The notes below the pieces were generated by a model that did no database searches, was not told the origin of the DNA, and saw nothing but the letters and a program-made list of their open reading frames with translations. Below are positions 35,595 through 45,128 of a DNA stretch of 64,000 bases, in pieces. Positions within the stretch are counted from its first letter, which is position 1, and every line of letters starts with the position of its first letter. Origin of the DNA: Bifidobacterium moukalabense DSM 27321 (GTDB lineage Bacteria; Actinomycetota; Actinomycetes; Actinomycetales; Bifidobacteriaceae); NCBI RefSeq assembly GCF_000522505.1, contig NZ_AZMV01000007.1, forward strand, positions 248,001 through 312,000, written 5' to 3'. The translations under genes were made by a program, and so were the position numbers.

Positions 35595-38198
35595 ATGATC
35601 ACGATCATCGGGCTGGGCGTCGAGCATTCGGAGCGCGGCTGCGTCACCGATAACCCGCATCCTCGTTTCTCGTATGCGGTGCGTTCCGACAGATCCGACG
35701 TCGTGGTGGACGGTGCGCGGCTAGCCGTCGGTGACTGGACCTGCGAAGCGGGCGATCAGACCGCCGTCGCGTATGACGGAAAGCCGTTGGAGCCATTCAC
35801 CGAATATCATGTGACGCTTGACGTGAGTACGGCCGACGGGGAGCACGCGCATGCCGAGACGACGTTCGAGACGGGCCGTTTGGGTCAGGGCTGGCAAGGT
35901 CGTTGGATTTCCGATGCCGGCTACGATTTCGTCGAGAAGAAGGTTTCGCCGGTCCCGATGATGTTCCGCAAGCCGTTCACCTGCGATCCGACGAAAAGCG
36001 TACGCAAGGCGCGTCTGTATGCCACCGCGATGGGAGTGTACGACTTCGCCTGCGACGGCAAGAGGATCGGCGATAGGTATTTCGCTCCCGGTTTCACGTC
36101 ATACAAGACCAATCTGCAATACCAGACCTATGATGTGACCGACATGGTGGGCGCCGGTGCCGTCCACACGTTGCTGGCCACCGTTGCCGGCGGCTGGGCC
36201 GTGGGATCCTTCGTGTTCACCCGCAAGAACCGTGTGAGCGCCGACCGTCAGGCGTTGCTCGCCGAACTGCGCATCGAATACACGGACGGCAGCGTCGAGG
36301 TGATTGGCACGGATGCCAGCTGGGAGGTCAGCGAATCCGGCCCGGTGCGTATGGCCGACCTGTACGATGGCGAGACGTACGACGCCATGATGGATCCCGG
36401 CGCCGACGGTTCGCGCTGCAAGGATTGGCGGCATGCCTCACTGGAGAATCCCCGTTCCCGGCCGAGGCATATCGAGGCGGACTACGGTGCCGGGGTCGTG
36501 GCCCACGAGACCCTCTCCCCGGTGAGCGTGGCCCGCCGTGCCGGAGGCGAACTCGTCTATGATTTCGGCCAGAACCTCGCCGGCGTGGTCCGGATGCGCA
36601 TCGCCAACGGACGGGCCGGGCAGACCGTGGTGGTCCGCCATGCGGAGATACTCAATCCCGACGGGAGCCTGAATACCGCGTTCCTGCGCACGGCGAAGGC
36701 GACGGCCACCTACCGATGCGCCGATGCCGATGGTTTCCCGGAAGGCGTGCAGGAGTACGGTCCGCGGTTCACCTACATGGGATTCCGCTATGTGAGCGTG
36801 CGGGGAGTGGCCGAGGACGATCTGCGGATCGAAGCGGTCGTGCTGCATTCCGATCTGCGCCCCATCGGGGATTTCGCATGCTCGGACGAACGCCTCAACC
36901 AACTGCAGCACAATATCGTGTGGGGAGCCAAGTCGAATCTCATGGACATTCCGACGGACTGCCCCCAAAGGGACGAGCGCATGGGCTGGACCGGCGACAT
37001 CGCGGTCTTCGCCCCGACGGCCTGCCTGAATTTCGACATGAGCCGTTTCTTGGAAAAGTGGCTCAGGGACGTCAAGGCCGAACAGCTCAAGACCGGCGGC
37101 ATTCCCAACACCGTTCCGGTGCAGGGGTACGGTTTCCCCGCCACCATGCCGGAAATGGCCATCGACTGGTGGGGCGACGCCTGTGTGCTCGTGCCCTGGG
37201 CGGTGTACCGTTCCAGCGGCGACGCCACCGTGCTGCATGACATGTACGACACGATGAAGCGTTACGTGAAGGCCTGCCGGTTCTGGGCCGGACTCATCGG
37301 ATTCGGCAAGAGCCGCTACATCTGGAACACCCCTTCGATGCTGCATTTCGGAGACTGGGTCGCACCCGACGTGCCGAAGATGAGCCAATGGCAGAAGCGT
37401 GCGAAGTGGACGGCCACGGCAAGCCTGAACAACACCAGCCGCACCTTGGCCCGCGTGGCCGAGGTCCTGGGGTACGACGAGGATGCGCGGGCCTACGACG
37501 AACTTGCCGACAAGGTGGCCGACGCCTACTGCAGCGTGCTCACCGACGGCAATGGCAGACTCGACAACGAGTTCCAGACGGGCTACGTGCTGCCGCTGTA
37601 CCTGAACATGTTCCCGGAAACCGTTCGCGGCAATGCCGTGGATCATCTGGTGAAGCTTATCGAAGACAATGACTATTGCATCGGCACGGGCTTTCCCGGA
37701 ACCCCATACATTCTCTTCGCGCTCGCGGATAACGGGCGTGAGGATGTGGCATACCGCATGCTGCTCAACACCGCATGCCCGAGCTGGCTGTACGAGGTCG
37801 GCATGGGCGCCACCACCATCTGGGAACGTTGGGACGGCCTCGACGAGAACGGTGAGTGCCCCATCGGCGACGACGGCACCGATCTGATGATCTCCTACAA
37901 CCACTACGCTTCGGGCGCGGTGGGGGCGTTCCTGTACCAGCGGGTGGCCGGCATCGAAGCCATCGGGGCCGCATACCGGAGCTTCCGGGTCAGGCCCGTG
38001 CTTGGCGGGGGGCTGACGTGGGCGAAGGCGCATGTCGATACCCCATATGGCCGTGTCGGATCGGCCTGGTCCCTTGACGGTGGCCGCTTCTCGATCACCG
38101 TGGAGGTGCCCGTCGGCACGACATGCGAACTGGCGCTGCCGGACGGTACGACCATGCAACTGTCCAACGGCGTGCATACGGCCACCTGTGAGATGTGA
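35595..38198 (+). CDS. GH78 alpha-L-rhamnosidase, cytoplasmic
   Basis: An 867-residue GH78 enzyme that should release terminal alpha-L-rhamnose from glycosides. Visible are the N-terminal beta domains (DNPHPRFSYAVRS, TEYHVTLDV), LVYDFGQNLAGVVRMRI, and the catalytic (alpha/alpha)6 barrel with MDIPTDCPQRDERMGWTGD and, later, GATTIWERWDG, the two motifs that hold the catalytic glutamates. The C-terminal beta domain has GVHTATCEM at its end. It has no signal peptide. Start 35595 has AAGGAAGG upstream. It is the first gene of an operon with the GPH symporter, GH3 copy 3 and a four-helix membrane protein. Confidence 0.93.
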   Translation: MITIIGLGVEHSERGCVTDNPHPRFSYAVRSDRSDVVVDGARLAVGDWTCEAGDQTAVAYDGKPLEPFTEYHVTLDVSTADGEHAHAETTFETGRLGQGWQGRWISDAGYDFVEKKVSPVPMMFRKPFTCDPTKSVRKARLYATAMGVYDFACDGKRIGDRYFAPGFTSYKTNLQYQTYDVTDMVGAGAVHTLLATVAGGWAVGSFVFTRKNRVSADRQALLAELRIEYTDGSVEVIGTDASWEVSESGPVRMADLYDGETYDAMMDPGADGSRCKDWRHASLENPRSRPRHIEADYGAGVVAHETLSPVSVARRAGGELVYDFGQNLAGVVRMRIANGRAGQTVVVRHAEILNPDGSLNTAFLRTAKATATYRCADADGFPEGVQEYGPRFTYMGFRYVSVRGVAEDDLRIEAVVLHSDLRPIGDFACSDERLNQLQHNIVWGAKSNLMDIPTDCPQRDERMGWTGDIAVFAPTACLNFDMSRFLEKWLRDVKAEQLKTGGIPNTVPVQGYGFPATMPEMAIDWWGDACVLVPWAVYRSSGDATVLHDMYDTMKRYVKACRFWAGLIGFGKSRYIWNTPSMLHFGDWVAPDVPKMSQWQKRAKWTATASLNNTSRTLARVAEVLGYDEDARAYDELADKVADAYCSVLTDGNGRLDNEFQTGYVLPLYLNMFPETVRGNAVDHLVKLIEDNDYCIGTGFPGTPYILFALADNGREDVAYRMLLNTACPSWLYEVGMGATTIWERWDGLDENGECPIGDDGTDLMISYNHYASGAVGAFLYQRVAGIEAIGAAYRSFRVRPVLGGGLTWAKAHVDTPYGRVGSAWSLDGGRFSITVEVPVGTTCELALPDGTTMQLSNGVHTATCEM

Positions 38199-38250
38199 CG
38201 GCGCAGCCACAATCGTGAAAAATCGCAAACCATAAGGGAGGAAGGCGAAG

Positions 38251-39978
38251 ATGACCACTTCGACCGCATCGAACGCCAGCGGGTTCTTCAACAATCCGCT
38301 GGTGCGCACACGCATCACCTCGGCCAACGTGAAGCCGCCGGAGATGCTTCTTGGATATTTTGTCGGACCGTTCTGCGCATTCATCTCCAATGCGATCTTC
38401 GGCTCATACCTCAATCGCTACTATTCCGATGTGCTGGGATGGACGAACACCGCCAGATTCGGCATGTTCTCCACCATCCTGCCGATGGCGTCGGTGATTC
38501 TTGTGGTCCTGGGCAACCTTGTCATCGGGCGTTTCATAGACAACACCCGCACCTCGCAGGGCAAGGCCCGTCCGTACATGCTGATGTCCGTGCCGTTCGT
38601 GGTGGTGGCCATCGCGCTGCTGTTCATGACCCCGACCGGAGTCGGGTCCGGTCTGCAGATGCTGTGGATCGCGATCTCATACAACCTGTACTACGCCATC
38701 GCGTACCCGTTGTTCTATACCGCGCACAGTTCCATGGTCGGCCTGTCCACCCGAAACAGCAATCAGCGCGGTCTGCTCGCCACCCTTTCGAACGCTTCCG
38801 GCGTGGCCGCGATCGGCATCGGAGCCAGCATTCTCGTGCCGATTCTGCTGCAGAGCTACCTGTTCGTCAACAATGACGGCACCATCGACACCGCGGCGAG
38901 CTACGCGCACTGGCGCGTGGTGATGATCGTGCTGTGCGTGCTGACGGCCGCGGGCATTCTGTGCGAATACTACTTCACCCGCGAACGCATCACCGAAGAG
39001 AACATCAAGCTCAACATCGTCGAGGAAAAGCTGCCCATGGCGCAGCAGGTCAAGGCATGCATGGGCAACGGATACTGGTGGATCATCATCCTGTACTTCC
39101 TGCTGTTCCAGCTTTCCGGCATGATCAAGAACGGCTCCATGAGCTATTACACGCGTTGGATGTTCGACGGCATCTCCACCGAGGCCTCAGCGGGTGCGGC
39201 CATGTCGACGCTCGGCCTGATCGGCGGCATCCCCACCGCCGTCGGTATGCTGCTGGCCTGGCCGATCGCCAACAGATTCGGCAAGCGCAATGCCGTCATG
39301 GTCGGCATGGTCTTCGCGGTCCTCGGCGGCGCGGTGAGCCTTATCGACGTGCACAGCCTTGTCATGGTGTGCATCGGCGTGGTGCTCAAGGGCATTGGTT
39401 CGATTCCGGCGATGTACGTCACGCTGGCGCTGCTTTCCGACGTGCTTGACCATCTCGAGGCGAAGAACGGCTTCCGTTCCGACGGCTTCACCATGTCGGT
39501 GTACGGCGCGATCATGGTCGGCATGACCGGTCTGGGCAACGGCCTGATCAACGCCCTGCTCACCTCCGCCGGTTACGATCCTTCGGCCACGGCGCAAAAC
39601 GGCGCCGTCCAGACGGTGCTGGTGCTGTGCTACATCGGTGCGGAACTGATCTGCTATGCCGTCATCGCCGTGCTCATGGTCTTCCTCAATGTGGAGAAGC
39701 ACGTCAAAGACGATCAGGCGACCATTCTCGAACATCAGAAGGCCGCCGTGCTGGCGGCCGGAGGCGAATGGATCGAACCGGCGGAACGTCTGCGCCGGGA
39801 ACAGGAGCAGGCCGACCTTGTCGCCGAACAGGCCCGCAAGGATGAACTGAAGGCCCGTTGCGTCAAGAAAGGCCTTGATTACGAGGCGGAGGAAGCGAAA
39901 TACCAGTCCAGGCTTGCGCAAAAGGCGCGCAGGGCCGAGGCGAGGAAGGTCCGCAGAAGCGGCGGCCGACCGCAGTGA
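38251..39978 (+). CDS. GPH-family glycoside:cation symporter
   Basis: A 575-residue transporter of the glycoside-pentoside-hexuronide family with about twelve membrane helices. Early features are the GYFVGPFCAFISNAIFGSYL segment and NTRTSQGKARPYMLMSVP, the family loop. After the last helix comes a charged helical tail of roughly 90 residues (EWIEPAERLRREQEQADLV ... ARRAEARKVRRSGGRP) that is longer than in many members. It lies 52 bases after the rhamnosidase gene with GGGAGGAAGG before its start, and probably imports the rhamnoside that GH78 cleaves. Confidence 0.9.
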   Translation: MTTSTASNASGFFNNPLVRTRITSANVKPPEMLLGYFVGPFCAFISNAIFGSYLNRYYSDVLGWTNTARFGMFSTILPMASVILVVLGNLVIGRFIDNTRTSQGKARPYMLMSVPFVVVAIALLFMTPTGVGSGLQMLWIAISYNLYYAIAYPLFYTAHSSMVGLSTRNSNQRGLLATLSNASGVAAIGIGASILVPILLQSYLFVNNDGTIDTAASYAHWRVVMIVLCVLTAAGILCEYYFTRERITEENIKLNIVEEKLPMAQQVKACMGNGYWWIIILYFLLFQLSGMIKNGSMSYYTRWMFDGISTEASAGAAMSTLGLIGGIPTAVGMLLAWPIANRFGKRNAVMVGMVFAVLGGAVSLIDVHSLVMVCIGVVLKGIGSIPAMYVTLALLSDVLDHLEAKNGFRSDGFTMSVYGAIMVGMTGLGNGLINALLTSAGYDPSATAQNGAVQTVLVLCYIGAELICYAVIAVLMVFLNVEKHVKDDQATILEHQKAAVLAAGGEWIEPAERLRREQEQADLVAEQARKDELKARCVKKGLDYEAEEAKYQSRLAQKARRAEARKVRRSGGRPQ

Positions 39979-40047
39979 ATTGTGCGTTTGCCGGTCCCAC
40001 CGCTGCCACGGCGGGACCGGAAGACCCTAACAACCAGGAGGAATCCA

Positions 40048-43000
40048 ATGAAAAGAAATCCGAGTTCTCGGGTATGGCGAGGTGTGACGACCACATTCGC
40101 CGCGCTGTTGGCACTGTCGCTGACGGCAACGAGCGCCGTGCAGGGTTTCCGCACCGACATCAACAAGTTCCTAGGTACCACCAGCACCAGGTTCGTGTCG
40201 GATGAAGGCGTGGACGCCGGCGAGACGTACACCTACAAGTCCGATTATTCCAACACCACGGAACTGGTGCAGTCGATCCGCGATTTGGGCGAGCGGGTCA
40301 GCGAGGAGGGCTCCGTGCTGTTGAAGAACGACGGCGCCCTTCCACTGGGCGGGGATGAGACCAAGAGGGTCAGCCTGCTCGGCTTCTCCAGCTACTACCC
40401 GGTGCAGGGAGGCGACATGGGTTCCGTCGTCAGCCAGAACGAGGGAACCGACGCCGATACCGTGGATATGGTCACCGCGTTCAAGGAGAAGGGCTTCTCC
40501 ATCAACGAGACCCTGCAGAGCCTGTATGAGTCGATGAAGGACGATTTCTCCACGGAAATCAACAACTTCGGCCAAAAGACCACGGTCAACCGCATCACCG
40601 CCCCGATGATCGGCGAGAAGTTCTCCGGAAAAGAGCCGTCCCAGGATCAGATGAACAAGGCGAGCTCGGATTGGAAGAGCAGCCTGAACGACAACAACGT
40701 GATGATCGTGACCATCGCCCGCGCATCCGGCGAGAACCGCGCCTATATGCCGGGCCAGGACGGGGTCGACGGCCAGGACGGGCAAAGCGATCCGCTGGGC
40801 CTTACCGATAACGAGCGCGCTCTGATCGATGCCGCGGTGCAGGCCAAGAAGTCCAACGGAGGCAAGGTGATCGTGCTGATCAACAGCGCCAACACCATGC
40901 AGATCCAGGAAGTCGCCGACAATGCCGGCGTCGACGCCATCATGCAGATCGGCCTGCCTGGAGCATACGGTTTCTACGGTGTGGCGGACCTGCTTTCCGG
41001 AGACGCCAATCCGTCCGGCCATCTGTCCGACACCTGGGTGTCGAACAACGCCAGCTCTCCGGCCGTCAACAACTACGGCGACTATGAGTGGACCAATGCG
41101 GACACCGCGCATACGATAAACTCTGAGATCGTTCAGGCGGAAGGCATCTACACCGGCTACAAGTATTACGAGACCCGATACTTCGATGAGCGGCTCGGCC
41201 AGGGCAACGCCTCCTCCACCGTGGGAAGCACCGATGGCGGCTCGTGGAACTACGGCAATGAGGTGACCTATCCGTTCGGCTACGGTCTGAGCTACACCAC
41301 GTTCAGCCAGAAACTCGATTCGGTGGATGTCGACCTGGCCGCCAAGACCGTCACGGCGAAGGTGACGGTCACCAATACGGGCGACGTCTCGGGCAAGAGC
41401 GTCGTGCAGCTGTACGACAACGTGCCGTACACCGATTACGACAAGAGCCACGATGTGGAGAAGCCCGCGGTGCAGCTGCTTGACTATGCCAAGACCAAGG
41501 AACTCAAGCCCGGCGAATCGCAGACCCTGACCATCACCGCGGACGCGCAGTACATGGCGAGCTGGGACTCCACCGCCGAGAACTCCAAGGGCACCAAAGG
41601 CACCTACATTCTCGATGCCGGCGAGTATGTCTTCACCATCGCCGACAACGCGCATGATGCCGCGAACAACGTGCTTGCCAGGCAGGGCGCATCCACGGAC
41701 GGCAATGCCGACAACACGGCCTCCTGGACCCTGGACGGGCTTGACTCCACCACATTCGCCGTCACCAAGAACGGCACCAAGGTGGAGAACCAGCTTCAGG
41801 ACGCCGATTTGAACACGTGGATGCCGGACACCGTGACCTATCTGAGCCGTTCCGACTGGCAGGGGACCTGGCCGAAGACCTATAAGGATCTGACCGCCAC
41901 CGACGAGATGCTCAAGGGCGGGCTCACCAACGACACCTATGAGATCACGTCCAACGGCGACACCTCCTCCGTTACGTGGGGAGCCGACGGCGATCTGAAC
42001 CTCGCCACGCTGAAGGGCGTCGATATCGACGACTCGCGCTGGGACGACCTCATCAACCAGATGGATCTTTCGGAGGCCCTGATCCGCACCGCGTTCGGCG
42101 GCACGTCCACCAAGGCCATCGAATCGATCACCTCTCCCGAAGTCATCCAGAACGATGGCCCCAACGGATTCGCCTCCTACACGCTCGGCCAGTACGCCAA
42201 CACCGACAAGTCCTCCGGCGACCCGTATGCCGTTGATGCCGACGACAAGAACCTGAGCTACTCGATGGGTGTGATGGCCAGCGAGACCGTGCTCGGGCAG
42301 ACCTTCAGCAAGGATCTTGCCGAAGAGTGGGGCAAGGCCATCGGAAACTATTCGATTTGGGCGAACACCACGATTCTGTGGGGCGTGGGCACCAACCTGC
42401 ACCGCACCGCGTACAACGCCCGTAACCACGAATACTATTCCGAGGACCCGGTCCTCACCGGTTTCCAGGCGGCCGCCTCGATTTCGGGCGCCAAGGCGTA
42501 CGGCTGCATTCTGGCTCCGAAGCACTACGCCTTCAACGATACGGAAATCAACCGGACCGGCGTGGCCACATTCATGACCGAGCAGAAGGCCCGTGAGGGA
42601 GAGCTCCGCGCCCACCAGAGCCCGGTCGAGGACGCCGGAACCCTGGGCATGATGAGCGGCTACAACCGCATCGGCGTGACCAGCACCAACGCGTCCACCG
42701 GTCTCATGCTCGGCATCCTGCGCAACGAATGGGGCTTCAAGGGCATCCTGTCCGAAGACTTCATCATGGACAACGAATACCAGAACCTGCGTGCGGCGGC
42801 CTATAACGGCGTCACCATGCTCACCTCCACCGGAGACGACAGCATGGATGCGGTGGCCAAGCTGTGGCCCTACTGGACCGTCGACAACGTTCGGCAGGAC
42901 ACCAAGCTGATGAAGGCCCTGCATCAGAACATGAAGTGGCAGAACTACGCGTACGCCAATTCCAATGCCGTGGACGGCCTGAACTCCACCACACGCATCG

Positions 43001-43122
43001 AACATGTGCGCACGTGGTATGACAACGCGCTGACCGGGGTCAGCGTGGTGACAGGATTGCTGACCCTCCTGGGCGCCGTCATGTACGTGGTATCGCGTCG
43101 CGGGCGTTCCGAACGTCAGTGA
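40048..43122 (+). CDS. Membrane-anchored GH3 enzyme with swapped domains, copy 3
   Basis: A 1024-residue enzyme with an N-terminal helix after MKRNPSSRVWRGVTT, the alpha/beta sandwich (EEGSVLLKNDGALPL, VDAIMQIGLPGAYGFYGVAD), the FnIII-like part after VTYPFGYGLSYTTF, then the TIM barrel with predicted nucleophile Asp904 in KGILSEDFIMDN, and a C-terminal helix (VVTGLLTLLGAVMYVVS) with a basic end. It shares the N-terminal (V/L)WRG(I/V)T motif with copy 2. AGGAGGAA precedes the start. It lies 69 bases after the GPH gene and 27 before a small membrane-protein gene, so it is in the rhamnosidase operon. Confidence 0.88.
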   Translation: MKRNPSSRVWRGVTTTFAALLALSLTATSAVQGFRTDINKFLGTTSTRFVSDEGVDAGETYTYKSDYSNTTELVQSIRDLGERVSEEGSVLLKNDGALPLGGDETKRVSLLGFSSYYPVQGGDMGSVVSQNEGTDADTVDMVTAFKEKGFSINETLQSLYESMKDDFSTEINNFGQKTTVNRITAPMIGEKFSGKEPSQDQMNKASSDWKSSLNDNNVMIVTIARASGENRAYMPGQDGVDGQDGQSDPLGLTDNERALIDAAVQAKKSNGGKVIVLINSANTMQIQEVADNAGVDAIMQIGLPGAYGFYGVADLLSGDANPSGHLSDTWVSNNASSPAVNNYGDYEWTNADTAHTINSEIVQAEGIYTGYKYYETRYFDERLGQGNASSTVGSTDGGSWNYGNEVTYPFGYGLSYTTFSQKLDSVDVDLAAKTVTAKVTVTNTGDVSGKSVVQLYDNVPYTDYDKSHDVEKPAVQLLDYAKTKELKPGESQTLTITADAQYMASWDSTAENSKGTKGTYILDAGEYVFTIADNAHDAANNVLARQGASTDGNADNTASWTLDGLDSTTFAVTKNGTKVENQLQDADLNTWMPDTVTYLSRSDWQGTWPKTYKDLTATDEMLKGGLTNDTYEITSNGDTSSVTWGADGDLNLATLKGVDIDDSRWDDLINQMDLSEALIRTAFGGTSTKAIESITSPEVIQNDGPNGFASYTLGQYANTDKSSGDPYAVDADDKNLSYSMGVMASETVLGQTFSKDLAEEWGKAIGNYSIWANTTILWGVGTNLHRTAYNARNHEYYSEDPVLTGFQAAASISGAKAYGCILAPKHYAFNDTEINRTGVATFMTEQKAREGELRAHQSPVEDAGTLGMMSGYNRIGVTSTNASTGLMLGILRNEWGFKGILSEDFIMDNEYQNLRAAAYNGVTMLTSTGDDSMDAVAKLWPYWTVDNVRQDTKLMKALHQNMKWQNYAYANSNAVDGLNSTTRIEHVRTWYDNALTGVSVVTGLLTLLGAVMYVVSRRGRSERQ

Positions 43123-43149
43123 GATCGAAGCTAGCTAAGGAGAACCGCA

Positions 43150-43602
43150 ATGAGCTTCATGAAAAGACAAGCGTTTGGCTTCTACGTCACAATACTGGCC
43201 GCCGTCGCGGCGATCGTCGGGCTGGTCTTCTACTTCATCAACAGCCATACCGCGACTTTCGGCAATATCGCGCTGAACCGGCTCACCATCGCCGGCTCGG
43301 TCGTGGCGATCGCGCTGATGGTCGTACGTGTGGCGTTGGAACAGCCCAAGTTGACCAATCCGGTGTCGTCGACCGTTGCCGACATCTGCTGCGTGATCAC
43401 GTCAGTGCTGCTGATGTGCTCCACCGCGGTGTTCATCTGCGATCGGGTGAACACGGTGGCCAGTGTGATCAGTTTTGCGCAGAACGCGCAGTCGACGGCT
43501 GATCTGCAAAGCGTCATCGTTGGCGTGGCCGCCATGGCCACCGCAACGGTGCTGAGCATCATCGCCTCGTATTTCGGCATGTGCCGGAAGCGGAAGGCCT
43601 GA
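43150..43602 (+). CDS. Small four-helix membrane protein paired with GH3, copy 2
   Basis: A 150-residue protein with four hydrophobic helices (around FYVTILAAVAAIVGLVFYFI, TIAGSVVAIALMVV, CCVITSVLLMCSTAVFIC and VGVAAMATATVLSIIASYFG), similar in size and layout to the protein at 30295-30753. Both begin with a helix ending near YLVNS or YFINS and follow a swapped GH3 gene directly. AAGGAGAA lies just upstream of the start. The function is unknown. Confidence 0.75.
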   Translation: MSFMKRQAFGFYVTILAAVAAIVGLVFYFINSHTATFGNIALNRLTIAGSVVAIALMVVRVALEQPKLTNPVSSTVADICCVITSVLLMCSTAVFICDRVNTVASVISFAQNAQSTADLQSVIVGVAAMATATVLSIIASYFGMCRKRKA

Positions 43603-43650
43603 TCGGGCGGGCGCGGGGATGCCCCTTCCCGCTCCCGCGAAATGCCGTCG

Positions 43651-43677
43651 GCCATGCCTGACCTCCTTAGGCATGGC
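43651..43677 (+). terminator. Hairpin after the rhamnosidase operon
   Basis: The arms GCCATGCCT and AGGCATGGC are perfectly complementary around a nine-base loop, between the small membrane protein and the next transporter gene. No T-run. Confidence 0.5.
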
Positions 43678-43704
43678 GACGTTTGCTGTGAGAGGAGAGG
43701 TGTG

Positions 43705-45033
43705 ATGGCTGATATGCGTACACGACGGGCATTGGGGAATCTGGGACTGTGCGGCGGTCTGGGATCGTTCCTCGGCTCATCCGCGATCGTTGGATTGTCC
43801 ACCACCATCACGATGTGGCAGGTGGGCTTCGGCCTGTCCAACACGCAAGTTGGTGCGTTGAGCGCGGTGCTGAACTTTGCGATTGCAATCGGCTCCGTCG
43901 CCACCGGTGCGATGTGCGGCAGGTTCGGCATGACGAGGGTGTTCAATCGGATCGGCGCGGCCACGGCCTGCGGATTCTTGCTGTGCGCGTTCGCCTTCGA
44001 TTTTTGGATGCTGCTCGTTGGCGTGCTGTTGGCGGGATTCGGTACCGGTGTGGATCTGCCGGTGTCGTTGTCGGTGATGTCGCGTGACGCTCAGGATCGC
44101 GAATCAGGGTCGAAATTGGTGACGGTCACGCAGCTTGGCTGGCAGCTGGGCATGCTTGGGTCGGCGCTGATCGCGTTCGCGGTCTCCGGCTTCGAGGGCG
44201 CTTTCGGCGGTCGTGTGCTGTTCCTCATACTTGCGCTGGTTGCGTTTGGCCTGCTGCTGTGGCGCATGAATTCCAAGGAATTCGCCTGCCTGCATGCCGT
44301 TTCGGAATCGTTGGGAGATGCCGAAGGCGCGGATGCCGGACAGGCCCGAGACGATCGTGCCGACGGCGGGCTGCCGGGCATCATGCAGGACAGGTTCCTG
44401 AGGCATCCGTTCGCCGTATTGCTGGTGTTCTACGTATTCTGGAACCTCGTGGCCAACACCTGGGGGCAGTTCCAGACGTTCATGCTGGTCAATGCGAATG
44501 CCTCGCAGAGTCTGGCCACCGGTCTGGGAATCGTGCTTTATGTGGTGATGTTCCTGGCTAATCTGCTGGTATCCGCAACGATCAACACGAAATGGCGCAG
44601 TCCGTTGTTCGTGATCGGAGGGGCGGTCGCCATCGCGGCCATGATGTTGATGGCCGCCGGCGGTGGCTCGCTGTGGGTTATCGTCGTGGCGACGGCCATC
44701 ATGTATGTGGGTCTTCCGCTGGCTGGCGAGGCCATGTGCAAGGTGTGGGTGCAGGAGACCTTTCCGGAGCGGTCCCGTGCCTCGGCGCAGGGTTGCATTC
44801 TGGGATTCTCGCGATTCCTGTGCGGCCTGTTCGCCTTCGTGGCGCCCGCATTGATGGTGCCCGGGGTCATTGGCGTGACCCTGTGGTGCTTTGTTGGCGT
44901 GACCGTTGTGTTCGTCGCTGCGGGATGTCTGTTCCTCCGGCTTCGCTCCAAAGGGGAGTCTTGCGCGGTGCGCCCGCTGCGTGACGGCATGGCTGCATGG
45001 CGGCGCGGCCGCATGGACGGTCTGGAGGGCTGA
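43705..45033 (+). CDS. MFS transporter
   Basis: A 442-residue major facilitator protein with about twelve helices; the helix 2-3 loop reads GAMCGRFGMTRVFNRIG. A long hydrophilic loop (SLGDAEGADAGQARDDRADG) divides the two halves. The start has GAGGAGAGG upstream. It is separated from the rhamnosidase operon by a hairpin, so it may be expressed on its own; a role in exporting or importing products of that operon is possible. The closest relatives are probably sugar or polyol transporters, but the substrate is unknown. Confidence 0.82.
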   Translation: MADMRTRRALGNLGLCGGLGSFLGSSAIVGLSTTITMWQVGFGLSNTQVGALSAVLNFAIAIGSVATGAMCGRFGMTRVFNRIGAATACGFLLCAFAFDFWMLLVGVLLAGFGTGVDLPVSLSVMSRDAQDRESGSKLVTVTQLGWQLGMLGSALIAFAVSGFEGAFGGRVLFLILALVAFGLLLWRMNSKEFACLHAVSESLGDAEGADAGQARDDRADGGLPGIMQDRFLRHPFAVLLVFYVFWNLVANTWGQFQTFMLVNANASQSLATGLGIVLYVVMFLANLLVSATINTKWRSPLFVIGGAVAIAAMMLMAAGGGSLWVIVVATAIMYVGLPLAGEAMCKVWVQETFPERSRASAQGCILGFSRFLCGLFAFVAPALMVPGVIGVTLWCFVGVTVVFVAAGCLFLRLRSKGESCAVRPLRDGMAAWRRGRMDGLEG

Positions 45034-45048
45034 CATATCGTGAGGGCC

Positions 45049-45072
45049 GGTACGCGATGTTCGCCGCGTACC
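45049..45072. terminator. Bidirectional hairpin between convergent genes
   Basis: The arms GGTACGCG and CGCGTACC are perfectly complementary between the convergent MFS and DUF5692-like genes. Confidence 0.5.
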
Positions 45073-45128
45073 GACCCCCGTCAATCATCGGGAATGGAAT
45101 CGTGCAGATGCGATGGGACCGCGTGCGC

